Part shown: positions 25,500 to 36,199 of the stretch, one piece after another
Position numbering within the stretch: the stretch's first letter is position 1
How the letters are laid out: each line of letters begins with the position of its first letter
Assembly (NCBI GenBank): GCA_028023455.1
Contig: JAQFVV010000013.1
Span: forward strand, 9,082,411 to 9,146,410
Source: Epiperipatus broadwayi
Lineage: Eukaryota; Onychophora; Udeonychophora; Euonychophora; Peripatidae
Direction of reading: 5' to 3'
DNA length: 64,000 nt
The notes under the pieces: generated by a model
Seen by the model: the letters and a program-made list of their open reading frames with translations, nothing else
What the model was told of the DNA's origin: nothing
Database searches by the model: none
Made by a program: the position numbers and the translations under genes

Positions 25500-28400
25500 C
25501 TATAAAACATAAGCAATACAAAATCTATTATAAAATTAAACCATCTAATATATTAGAAAATGCAAATTATGATAATTAATTGGAATGATGTTTGGAAAAG
25601 TTTGATTTTTTTTAAAAAAAAAAAATCTTGTACCATTCTGTTGTTAATATAATTATAAGTAAAACAATAAAAAATATTATATTTATCCAATTTATTTGTA
25701 ATTTTAGAAAACGTTTGCATTAAAAATTATTGTCCATTTTTAATTATGGTCATAAAAACCAGAAGCAAAATATAAAGACATCATTGAAATAGCAAAAATC
25801 TTTACTAATTAGATATGAAAAGACAATATTATAAGAATGTGAATCATGTTAAACAAAATTATGCTACTGATTGATTAGTAATCTCTACCAATTCAAAAAA
25901 CAAATCAATTGAAATTTATTGAACAAACTTTTCCTGCAAAAGAAAATTCAAAAAATTAAGCAGATATTACAAACTGAAATTGCATGATTGATTAAAAACA
26001 AACTTATGAGAAAATGATATAATATAACAGAAAGTAAATATTATTAATTATGTCAAAAATTAAGCAGATGATGCCACATTATTATTTCTCTTTAATAATT
26101 AAGAAAACTCCAATAACTTAGCAAGCTTTTATAAAGTTATAAGTTAATATCAAAGCTATTATTTCTTAACATTGATGATTTATAGATCGTAATAAACAAA
26201 GTATTTAATCAAATCAATCTCTATATAGCCTTCTGTAGTTTTGGAAAATATTGTTTAAATTAAAAAGACTTTAGTAATTAGTTTAAAAGTTTAATGTTTA
26301 TAAAAATTTATCATACCCTGGTCAGCAGTTAATACTATATGTACATATAAAAACATAAAACTAGTGATCATTACAATAAATTATTTTATTATTATTATTA
26401 GATTTGAGATCATGGTATATAAACAGATGTATAAGTGTGTTGGACTTAGGTAGAAATCCATCACTAAAAGTTTAATATATATATATATTGAATTAGACAC
26501 GTTTCACCAATATATTTTAAGAGTTATTTCCCCCTTCCACCTAAAGTGATTTGATTGAAGTAAAACAGACATATATAAAAAAAAACCAACTTTTCAATAA
26601 TTTTATAAAAAAAAAAAAAAAGCAAAATGTTTAAATTTAAGAGAAGAAAAAGAAAATCATTATTTTAAATAATGATTAAGAATTTAAAAAAAAGATACAT
26701 CTTTATCATTGATTGTTATATTTAAATCATGAAATAAATACTGGCATTTATTAAAATATTATATTTTTAATTTTCTAAACAATGTTGTTGGGTACAAAGT
26801 GTAATAATCGCTTGAGGCAAACTTATCACATTGGAAAGCAAGGCATTATCTGTTAAACCCTAATATGTTCCTGCTAAAATTAAATGATCCAATCATCAAG
26901 AAGAAAAAAGCACTCAGGCTTAAATGAAAGCTTTTTGACAAATCAGATACAGTAAAGTCATGCTACATTAATCTAGAGACTTGATCTGGATATAAATAGT
27001 GGAGCTTGAAGTTCAAAAAAGAGTTCTATCTGTGTGTTGTTAAGCTGTTAGTTGCCAAGAGATTTTAGTGCAGAGTCACCTTTGGAATATTACATTTTCA
27101 GCCACATAGCTTATCCCAGCTGAGAAATCTAGTTTTACTAAGTGTGAACCCTACAATTGTTGTACATTGAAAAGAAAAGTATTAATATGGGAAGCATAAG
27201 AATGATAGTATAGTCAGTAATAGCTTTTTCTCTATCTGCACCATGAATTTCCAAGCCATGCCTGGGTGAATACCAACAGAAATTAAATAATGCCATTCAG
27301 CTTAAATAAACCAACCCCTTTTTGAAATGCAATAGTGACCTGTAGTGGATGAATACACTGGATGAAAATGAAAGTAGTGATCTTATAAAGAATAAATACT
27401 TATATGTTTATAATCAAAATACATCTTTCTTGGAATAAATCATAAATGATTATATTTTAATATACAAAATACATCTGCATGAGCATAGTTCAAATATACC
27501 ACATATACCAATCTGGATGAAATATAAATGTTATATAATTGAAATACATCTCTAGCTGGTGGAATAATAAATATGTACAAAACACGGTTATACCTGGAAG
27601 AATTAGAAAGGCTTAAGAAAATAATACACATCTTTAAAAGAAGGAATTACAAATGTTTATAAGAAAAATACAGCTGTACATGGATCAAGGATTAATATTT
27701 AAATCACAACTAAAGTATTAAAGGACACTGTGGATAAATACATCACCAATGAGGAATAACTCATCAATGAAACCTAAGAAAATATGTGCGTACCAGAAAA
27801 TGGATCCTAAAGATGAACTATATCAAAAATAAACTAATGATAAACTTTATGGGATTATTGTCACAAAATAACTATGGAGAAATAATGATCTTAACAAATG
27901 TTATGAAATAAATATTATTGTTATATAAAACCAATCCAGTTGTTCATGTTGCATCACTTGTCATTCATTGTACTTGTTCACGAGAATCTCTGCATCCTGG
28001 GCTGTGTCTGGCATAACAAGACCTAGGTAAGTCATGTTGTAGCGAGATGAAACTCTAGTGGCACCCTTTGAGTAAACCAAACACATAAATTTCTAGGTGT
28101 TTCCAGTCTCTATGGTGCTACATCCTCTGATGAGCAGAAAATATTGTTGTAGGGGGGGTGACATCTGTATTGGGGAAAGCCAACTGATGGTTTCTTCCTA
28201 CAATATGCTCATCAGGAAATAGTGACAACCAAGGTAAAGGGATTTTACAGGCTGTCCAGTTACAATATATATATATAGTTAAGATTAGAACATAGATGGA
28301 AAGGGATAGAATCTAAGGTAAGCTTAAAACACATTTCTTTCAGGAAGATGGACAGATTATAATTTCCACTTTTTGTTCTTTTATGCATTGATTTATATAT

Positions 28401-28550
28401 ATATATATTACTATTTACACCTTCATTAATCAGTTTTTACAATGCAATCAAATAAAATATATTCCTTTAACTGACCACAGTCTATCAAATCCACAATATT
28501 CAAATATATATGACTATATAATTAGAACATATATATAATATAGGGAAACA
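25500..28550. other. DNAH2 giant intron, left part, nothing recognised
   Basis: This is AT-rich intron with poly-A runs and short (TA)n. Around 27400-27640 the phrase AAATACATCT recurs several times, a possible decayed repeat. No coding or RNA gene could be supported. Confidence 0.5.
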
Positions 28551-28614
28551 AATTTTATTTGAAGGTGTTATTAATGAAAGTGTAAATGGTATTACATGAA
28601 GATAAATAGATTAT

Positions 28615-29140
28615 TTATATATTGTCTTATAGAGAAAAAAACAACCCTTTACTTAATATTTACAGAATTTTAAAACACAATTTATTTGGAATGCATACAT
28701 AACATACATTTTTGTTATATATGAATTGTAGAAATTAAAAGAAAAACTTTAATTCTTCTTTGAGGCTTTTAAAAACCTGAGCAGGGCAAATTCTTAAGGT
28801 TTATTATTCTTGTAATTGCAGCTATTATTGTTATATGATTATTCATATAGTATACAATCGTGGATGAGCTAAGTTAATAGTTTTTTTAATCTCTGAGTTT
28901 AAAATCAAGAAATATATTTCTTTCAGAAAAATAGTTAGATGATCTATACATTGTCTTATAGAAAATCATCTACTTAAATATATTGTAATGCATATATGAC
29001 ATTCATTTTTGTTATATATGGGCTGCAGAAAGAGCCTTTTAATTCCATTTTGAAGCCTTAAAGGAACTGAGCAGGGAAAAATTCCCTAATGCCCATTCCA
29101 TATATTCTTGTCATTAAATTATATGATTATTCATATATTA
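28615..29140 (+). repeat. Diverged direct duplication
   Basis: Segments 28615-28850 and 28945-29140 share the order ATTGTCTTATAGA, TTTTTGTTATATATG, GAGCAGGG and TATATGATTATTCATATA, with many substitutions and indels. Part of the intervening sequence (CTCTGAGTTTA, 28880-28925) recurs at 29410-29450. It is an old tandem repeat or decayed element of unknown kind. Confidence 0.5.
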
Positions 29141-29150
29141 TAAGAACATA

Positions 29151-29290
29151 TAATGATTCCAACACAATTGAAATAAAAGGAATATATAAAAATATATATT
29201 TTCTTTATTATTGAAAAGGCCCTACTTCAATAATAAAGAAAATATTTATTTTTGTATAATTGTTTTATTTCAATTGTGTTGGAATCATTA
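29151..29290. repeat. 140-bp palindromic MITE-like repeat
   Basis: TAATGATTCCAACACAATTG on the left is the inverse of the right end, and the similarity continues through most of both arms to a short AAGGCCCTA centre. No coding potential. Confidence 0.6.
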
Positions 29291-29480
29291 TTAATTATTC
29301 AAAAACAACATTATAGACAAATTTATGTTTGACCATTGTTAAGGATTATAGGAACATAGATGGACTGCTCATCAACATGCATCAGCTAGAAAGTTAGTTT
29401 ATTGATTTATTACTTCTGAGTTTAGATTAAGAAATAGCATGGTTTTTTTTCCAGTTGCCATAGTTCTTAACTAAAAAGTC

Positions 29481-29669
29481 AATTGTCTTTTCTTGAAGGC
29501 AGAATGAATGTGTGTATGAATGAACTTTTTTAAAAATAGATATTTACAATCAAGACAAACAAAACTAAATTATGGACCTTATTCCTTTGTCTGACTTGCT
29601 TGTAAATATCTATTTTTAAAAAAAAATTATTTACACATATTCATTCTGCCTTCAAAAGATAACTGAATT
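29481..29669. repeat. Palindromic MITE-like repeat, arms about 79 bp
   Basis: Both arms contain GAAGGCAGAATGAAT and AAAAATAGATATTTACAA in inverted orientation, around a spacer of about 30 bp. It lies just upstream of the decayed RTE endonuclease. Confidence 0.6.
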
Positions 29670-29689
29670 GTATTTCACTCTTAAGAACT

Positions 29690-30700
29690 ATTAGATGGAG
29701 GGTACTAAGAATACCCTGATTATGAATCCAAACTACCATATGATGACAACCTTTTAGGTAATTACAATTGCAGATCAGTTTCATGGAAAGAAAAATTGCA
29801 TGAACTGGAAAAATAATTGTCTAATATTAAATTGGATATTTTGAACTTTGTGAAGTTAGAAGAAAAAGCAGAAACAATGGATTTACAAAGTGGGCATATA
29901 CTTTATTACAAAGCCAAAAATATTGGAACCATGAGTGAGATTTATTACAAATAAAAAGTGGAGGAACACTATTGTGGAGATTAATTATTCAAGTTAATAA
30001 TAAATAATGAATGTAGAAAATTCAAATTTACATTTCAACAAATTCTTATCATGATATAGAAGTAGAAGATTTTTATATGGATGTACAAAGTACTTTTCAT
30101 CATAATATTTTAAAATTATTATGGGACAGTTTAATGCTAATATTGGTAAATGATTCATGAAGGTGCTGCAGTTAAATATACTTATAGTGAGTAAAATGAA
30201 AGAGAATTAAGACTTGTGGGGTTTGCAGAAAAAACAAACAAACTATATATTATGAATTCTTTGTTTGAACAAAATAATAAATAAAAATGGACATGGAAGC
30301 ATCCAAGAATTGGCTTAAAAATATGGATTTCAAAAATGCAATATTGTTAGTGGATTCATTTAAAAAAATGATCATCAAACTAAAGACACAAAAATCATTA
30401 AAAAATCAGTACTCACAGTTGATATTCCTAACTTTCAGAAACATTTCAATGAATCTAAATTAGAATTTGCAAATTGTTTTAAAACATTAATAGGGTTTGA
30501 AAATGATTTAGATTGAATGAATTCAATAGGAAGATAATTGATATACCACTAAAAACTGCAATAAAGACAGCTCATACTAAAATTACCAATTTGCTAGTAA
30601 ATTTTCTACTGTGAGGAAGACAATGTATAAAGAAAATAAGAAATATAAAAATATATAAAAAGATCTGAACTGTCTTTGCATATATTATACAAATGTAAAT
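29690..30700 (+). pseudogene. Decayed RTE-type LINE endonuclease domain
   Basis: Translation in shifting frames gives pieces in the order of the AP endonuclease domain of RTE-like retrotransposons (the type often annotated in animals as craniofacial development protein 2-like). These are SWKEKLHELE, LQSGHILYYKA, IMGQFNANIG (the family has GDFNA, so the catalytic aspartate is lost), GLQK and WTWKHPRIG. Stops and frameshifts are frequent and no reverse transcriptase follows, so this is a dead 3'-truncated or rearranged copy in the DNAH2 intron. Confidence 0.65.
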
Positions 30701-31178
30701 AAAGTTTATCATTTAATTATGTTAATGTATTGCTCTTGTGTTAAATGTCCAAATTACAGATGCATATGTAAAAAGTGGTAAAATAATATATATGTTTTTT
30801 AAATTGTAGCTAGAGAAAATAAATTAATAAAATTTACAATGAAAAATGTTTAAAAACGAATTTGTAGCCTTAAAAATTTACATTAAACTATTATTTTTAA
30901 TGCAGTAAATAAAATTAAGAAATAATTTTTTTAATTAGTTATTCTGATAATTGTTAAGTGGACAATTAAAGCACATATTATTATTAAAACATGCGATTAT
31001 TAATGAATTTCATTAAATGAAATTATGTATTATGAATATGTGCCTTTTTGTGTACATGTTTTCATTTTATCACTTTAAACAATACATTTATAGACACATT
31101 TTTTAAAATATCAATATTAAATATTTCTCCATTTCCATGAAGTATTCTGCATTAGTTATAATAATATATATATATGGA

Positions 31179-31822
31179 ATCTTATAATTAAATATTAGTA
31201 AATACAGTAATCAAAAATTTTGAAAAGTACAAAAACTATAATCGTCACTTAGGAGCACTTTCGACTATCCTCATAGTCTTTGTCAACTAATACTTTGAAA
31301 GGTTAACCCTCCATAATTCTGTGATTTTAATATTTCTCTGTCTGCCTATTGATTAAGTTTTGCTTGCATTTATATATTAGCATAGCTTCCTTTATTTTCC
31401 TTTTATTGTTATTTCTCTCAATTTGCAATATTTTTATATTATTATAATTGAAATTTACATGATTTATTATGGTTGTAAAAAATGGAAGCTGATGCATTAT
31501 TATTATCTTTACAATTTTGTTTCATATTTTGAATCCTTTTTAATAATTTCAATTATAATAATGTAAAAATATTGCAAATTGAGAGAGATAACAATAAAAG
31601 GAAAATAAAGGAAGCTATGCTAATATATAAATACAAACAGGACTTAATCAATAGGCAGATAGCAAACATTAAGATCACAGAATTATGGGAAGGTTAACCT
31701 TTCAATGTATTAGTTGACAAAGACTATGAGGATAGTCGAAAGCATTCCTAAGTGATGATTATATTTTTTGTACTTTTCAAAATTTTTAATTACTGTATTT
31801 ACTAATATTTAATTATAAGATT
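31179..31822. repeat. Palindromic element with hammerhead-like motifs in both arms
   Basis: Arms 31179-31454 and 31546-31822 are inverted copies with about 91 bp between them. The left arm on the minus strand and the right arm on the plus strand carry a six-pair hairpin GACUAU/AUAGUC directly followed by GAAA and a short stem, with UUAG/CUAA able to form stem I. The CUGAUGA position reads UUGACAA, so the core is decayed. The right arm end is duplicated and then interrupted by the 417-bp array. Confidence 0.6.
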
Positions 31823-32154
31823 TTGTATATTGCTTTGAAGAAATAGAGACATCAATTTATAATATATATATATATATATTGTAACGAGCATATACGCCAT
31901 TACATTTTTTTTTTTATTAAACATGAAAAAAGAAAAGTTCGCAAATAAAAACTTTTTTTTTTTAGAATTAAAAATTGAAATTAAATATTATCTAAACTCT
32001 AATATATATATAAAATCACACAGATGAGAAATTGAAAGCATTCCTAAGTGATGATTATATTTTTTGTACTTTTCAAAATTTTTAATTACTGTATTTACTA
32101 ATATTTAATTATAAGATTTTGTATATTGCTTTGAAGAAATAGAGACATCAATTT
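31738..32154 (+). repeat. 296-bp tandem duplication, second copy split by the array
   Basis: The sequence starting GAAAGCATTCCTAAG at 31738 restarts at 32034. The first copy runs to about 32033. The second copy runs to 32154, is interrupted by the hammerhead array, and resumes after it (35490 to about 35662) with TATAATGTAACG-type sequence and CAGATGAGAAATT. The copies are nearly identical, so this is a recent duplication or an artefact of joining two haplotypes. Confidence 0.75.
32143..32154. repeat. 12-bp target site duplication of the array, left
   Basis: AGACATCAATTT lies immediately before the first unit and is identical to 35478-35489. Confidence 0.8.
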
Positions 32155-32237
32155 GCACATAGAGAGCGTACCAATAGCTCTAACAAGCTCGTAAATTAAC
32201 AAGTGCGGTTATGAGAAATATTTAAAATCTCTATCCA

Positions 32238-32304
32238 GAACACTCTTATCTCCAGACCATGGTTTCGGGCTTATGGCCCACGTCAGTGGAGAGCTAGAAT
32301 ATTC
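32238..32304 (-). ncRNA. Type I hammerhead, unit 1 of the array
   Basis: Minus strand order: GAAUAUUCU, AGC, UCUCCA, CUGACGU, stem II GGGC/GCCC with loop CAUAA, GAAA, palindrome ACCAUGGU, C, then UGGAGA, UA and AGAGUGUUC. Stem I pairs UCUCCA with UGGAGA and GAAUAUUCU with AGAGUGUUC (two G-U pairs). The core matches CUGANGA except that the last A (A9) is U, in every unit. Cleavage would fall after GUC. Confidence 0.75.
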
Positions 32305-32655
32305 GGACACTAGACCTAAAATATCAACTCAAAAAACCAGCACTTATTTCAAACGTATATTTAAGAAGAAACTCTGAATTTTTCGGACATGAAAATGTCT
32401 TTAAATCCAGCTATCTAACTTAAATAGCTATATGGGACTGAAGTATATTCAGATCTACCATATTCTAATAGGCTCAGCATAGCCAAAGCCTTAAAGGTAA
32501 AATTATAATAATTAATAAAGCAAGTCATATATAACATGACATTACTTTTATGAGCTTGTAATTACAAAAATGCACATAGAGAGCGTACCAATAGCTCTAA
32601 CAAGCTCGTAGAATTAACAAGTGCGGTTATGAGAAATATTTAAAATCTCTATCCA

Positions 32656-32722
32656 GAACACTCTTATCTCCAGACCATGGTTTCGGGCTTATGGCCCACG
32701 TCAGTGGAGAGCTAGAATATTC
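32656..32722 (-). ncRNA. Type I hammerhead, array unit 2
   Basis: Same sequence as in unit 1, shifted by one base relative to the unit start because of an extra G near the beginning of this unit. Confidence 0.75.
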
Positions 32723-33072
32723 GGACACTAGACCTAAAATATCAACTCAAAAAACCAGCACTTATTTCAAACGTATATTTAAGAAGAAACTCTGAATTTT
32801 TCGGACATGAAAATGTCTTTAAATCCAGCTATCTAACTTAAATAGCTATATGGGACTGAAGTATATTCAGATCTACCATATTCTAATAGGCTCAGCATAG
32901 CCAAAGCCTTAAAGGTAAAATTATAATAATTAATAAAGCAAGTCATATATAACATGACATTACTTTTATGAGCTTGTAATTACAAAAATGCACATAGAGA
33001 GCGTACCAATAGCTCTAACAAGCTCGTAAATTAACAAGTGCGGTTATGAGAAATATTTAAAATCTCTATCCA

Positions 33073-33139
33073 GAACACTCTTATCTCCAGACCATGGTTT
33101 CGGGCTTATGGCCCACGTCAGTGGAGAGCTAGAATATTC
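33073..33139 (-). ncRNA. Type I hammerhead, array unit 3
   Basis: Identical to the unit 1 ribozyme as far as I can read. Confidence 0.75.
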
Positions 33140-33489
33140 GGACACTAGACCTAAAATATCAACTCAAAAAACCAGCACTTATTTCAAACGTATATTTAAG
33201 AAGAAACTCTGAATTTTTCGGACATGAAAATGTCTTTAAATCCAGCTATCTAACTTAAATAGCTATATGGGACTGAAGTATATTCAGATCTACCATATTC
33301 TAATAGGCTCAGCATAGCCAAAGCCTTAAAGGTAAAATTATAATAATTAATAAAGCAAGTCATATATAACATGACATTACTTTTATGAGCTTGTAATTAC
33401 AAAAATGCACATAGAGAGCGTACCAATAGCTCTAACAAGCTCGTAAATTAACAAGTGCGGTTATGAGAAATATTTAAAATCTCTATCCA

Positions 33490-33556
33490 GAACACTCTTA
33501 TCTCCAGACCATGGTTTCGGGCTTATGGCCCACGTCAGTGGAGAGCTAGAATATTC
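33490..33556 (-). ncRNA. Type I hammerhead, array unit 4
   Basis: Identical to the unit 1 ribozyme as far as I can read. Confidence 0.75.
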
Positions 33557-33907
33557 GGACACTAGACCTAAAATATCAACTCAAAAAACCAGCACTTATT
33601 TCAAACGTATATTTAAGAAGAAACTCTGAATTTTTCGGACATGAAAATGTCTTTAAATCCAGCTATCTAACTTAAATAGCTATATGGGACTGAAGTATAT
33701 TCAGATCTACCATATTCTAATAGGCTCAGCATAGCCAAAGCCTTAAAGGTAAAATTATAATAATTAATAAAGCAAGTCATATATAACATGACATTACTTT
33801 TATGAGCTTGTAATTACAAAAATGCACATAGAGAGCGTACCAATAGCTCTAACAAGCTCAGTAAATTAACAAGTGCGGTTATGAGAAATATTTAAAATCT
33901 CTATCCA

Positions 33908-33974
33908 GAACACTCTTATCTCCAGACCATGGTTTCGGGCTTATGGCCCACGTCAGTGGAGAGCTAGAATATTC
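33908..33974 (-). ncRNA. Type I hammerhead, array unit 5
   Basis: Identical ribozyme. The unit has one extra base upstream (GCTCAG in place of GCTCG). Confidence 0.75.
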
Positions 33975-34324
33975 GGACACTAGACCTAAAATATCAACTC
34001 AAAAAACCAGCACTTATTTCAAACGTATATTTAAGAAGAAACTCTGAATTTTTCGGACATGAAAATGTCTTTAAATCCAGCTATCTAACTTAAATAGCTA
34101 TATGGGACTGAAGTATATTCAGATCTACCATATTCTAATAGGCTCAGCATAGCCAAAGCCTTAAAGGTAAAATTATAATAATTAATAAAGCAAGTCATAT
34201 ATAACATGACATTACTTTTATGAGCTTGTAATTACAAAAATGCACATAGAGAGCGTACCAATAGCTCTAACAAGCTCGTAAATTAACAAGTGCGGTTATG
34301 AGAAATATTTAAAATCTCTATCCA

Positions 34325-34391
34325 GAACACTCTTATCTCCAGACCATGGTTTCGGGCTTATGGCCCACGTCAGTGGAGAGCTAGAATATTC
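34325..34391 (-). ncRNA. Type I hammerhead, array unit 6
   Basis: Identical ribozyme in the last direct unit, which is truncated at about 34601 by the inversion. Confidence 0.75.
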
Positions 34392-34845
34392 GGACACTAG
34401 ACCTAAAATATCAACTCAAAAAACCAGCACTTATTTCAAACGTATATTTAAGAAGAAACTCTGAATTTTTCGGACATGAAAATGTCTTTAAATCCAGCTA
34501 TCTAACTTAAATAGCTATATGGGACTGAAGTATATTCAGATCTACCATATTCTAATAGGCTCAGCATAGCCAAAGCCTTAAAGGTAAAATTATAATAATT
34601 AAAAGTAATGTCATGTTATATATGACTTGCTTTATTAATTATTATAATTTTACCTTTAAGGCTTTGGCTATGCTGAGCCTATTAGAATATGGTAGATCTG
34701 AATATACTTCAGTCCCATATAGCTATTTAAGTTAGATAGCTGGATTTAAAGACATTTTCATGTCCGAAAAATTCAGAGTTTCTTCTTAAATATACGTTTG
34801 AAATAAGTGCTGGTTTTTTGAGTTGATATTTTAGGTCTAGTGTCC

Positions 34846-34912
34846 GAATATTCTAGCTCTCCACTGACGTGGGCCATAAGCCCGAAACCATGGTCTGGAG
34901 ATAAGAGTGTTC
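34846..34912 (+). ncRNA. Type I hammerhead, inverted unit 1
   Basis: The same ribozyme on the plus strand, antisense to DNAH2. Confidence 0.75.
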
Positions 34913-35262
34913 TGGATAGAGATTTTAAATATTTCTCATAACCGCACTTGTTAATTTACGAGCTTGTTAGAGCTATTGGTACGCTCTCTATGTGCATTTT
35001 TGTAATTACAAGCTCATAAAAGTAATGTCATGTTATATATGACTTGCTTTATTAATTATTATAATTTTACCTTTAAGGCTTTGGCTATGCTGAGCCTATT
35101 AGAATATGGTAGATCTGAATATACTTCAGTCCCATATAGCTATTTAAGTTAGATAGCTGGATTTAAAGACATTTTCATGTCCGAAAAATTCAGAGTTTCT
35201 TCTTAAATATACGTTTGAAATAAGTGCTGGTTTTTTGAGTTGATATTTTAGGTCTAGTGTCC

Positions 35263-35329
35263 GAATATTCTAGCTCTCCACTGACGTGGGCCATAAGCCC
35301 GAAACCATGGTCTGGAGATAAGAGTGTTC
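35263..35329 (+). ncRNA. Type I hammerhead, inverted unit 2
   Basis: The same ribozyme 417 bp further on. The following partial unit (35435-35477) ends before its ribozyme. Confidence 0.75.
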
Positions 35330-35477
35330 TGGATAGAGATTTTAAATATTTCTCATAACCGCACTTGTTAATTTACGAGCTTGTTAGAGCTATTGGTACG
35401 CTCTCTATGTGCATTTTTGTAATTACAAGCTCATAAAAGTAATGTCATGTTATATATGACTTGCTTTATTAATTATT

Positions 35478-35489
35478 AGACATCAATTT
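35478..35489. repeat. 12-bp target site duplication of the array, right
   Basis: AGACATCAATTT lies immediately after the last inverted unit and is identical to 32143-32154. Confidence 0.8.
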
Positions 35490-36048
35490 ATAATATATAT
35501 ATATATATTGTAACGAGCATATACGCCATTACATTTTTTTTTTTATTAAACATGAAAAAAGAAAAGTTCGCAAATAAAAACTTTTTTTTTTTTAGAATTA
35601 AAAATTGAAATTAAATATCATCTAAACTCTAATATATATATAAAATTGCACAGATGAGAAATTAAAAAAAAGAAAAGTTTTAAAACTAAATTTTCAACGA
35701 AAACTTAAAAAGATTTAAAGATAAAATATTAATTAATGTTATTAAAAAATGGAAATGATTATTTTAATTAGTCCAAGTGAACTAGCCCTTGGGCATTTCA
35801 AAATGTATAAGCAACGGTCAGATAGGAAAACAATAGAAACTAATAGCAAATAAAAAGAAACCCCTCAGGAATCGGACCTCAATGAAAGGGTCATCATCAT
35901 CATGACGTAATGTTGAGTTAATCTGCAAAATTAATATAAAAGGAAAGGTTTGGAAATAAAAGATTAATTATTATTAGGAGAGATGTATGATAGCAGTGGT
36001 AATATGTGTTAGTGCGGAGTTGAAGGAGAAGGGATTAGTTCTGCTAAA

Positions 36049-36192
36049 AAAGAAAGAGAAATGACCAATCGTTTTCTACATTGAGGACCAGCTAAAGTAA
36101 AAGACCTCCAGATGAATAAAAAAGAAAGAGAAATGACCAATCATTTTCTACACTGAGGACCAGCTAAAGTAAAAGACCTCCAGATGAATAAA
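36049..36192 (+). repeat. 72-bp tandem duplication
   Basis: Two adjacent copies (36049-36120, 36121-36192) share AAAGAGAAATGACCAATC, GAGGACCAGCTAAAG and ACCTCCAGATGAATAAA with only a few differences. It is a simple local duplication with no coding sense. Confidence 0.75.
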
Positions 36193-36199
36193 TAAAACG

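Larger units (their letters stand above)
32155..35477. mobile_element. Array of 417-bp hammerhead ribozyme units (retrozyme-like)
   Basis: Six direct units start at 32155, 32572, 32990, 33407, 33824 and 34242. The sixth is cut at about 34601, where the orientation flips, and about 2.1 inverted units follow to 35477 (period 417 bp, measured at 34601, 35018 and 35435). Units are almost identical, and units 2 and 5 each carry one extra base near the start. The whole is flanked by a perfect 12-bp duplication, AGACATCAATTT (32143-32154 and 35478-35489). The direct units carry the hammerhead on the minus strand, the same sense as DNAH2, and the inverted ones on the plus strand. There is no open frame of note. 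Known for the family: animal retrozymes are small non-coding repeats with type I hammerheads that give circular RNAs. Inferred: this is such an element inserted as a multimer. Confidence 0.82.

Noticed and set aside
28110-28230. CTGATGAGC followed by AGAAA, and an inverted partner GCTCATCAGG
   Set aside because: No room for stem II between the two motifs; the pair looks like part of a decayed repeat.
32155-35477. CRISPR array or ordinary satellite as explanation of the 417-bp repeats
   Set aside because: Units are contiguous without unique spacers, the genome is animal, and a 12-bp duplication at the ends with an internal inversion points to insertion of a mobile unit rather than in-place satellite growth.
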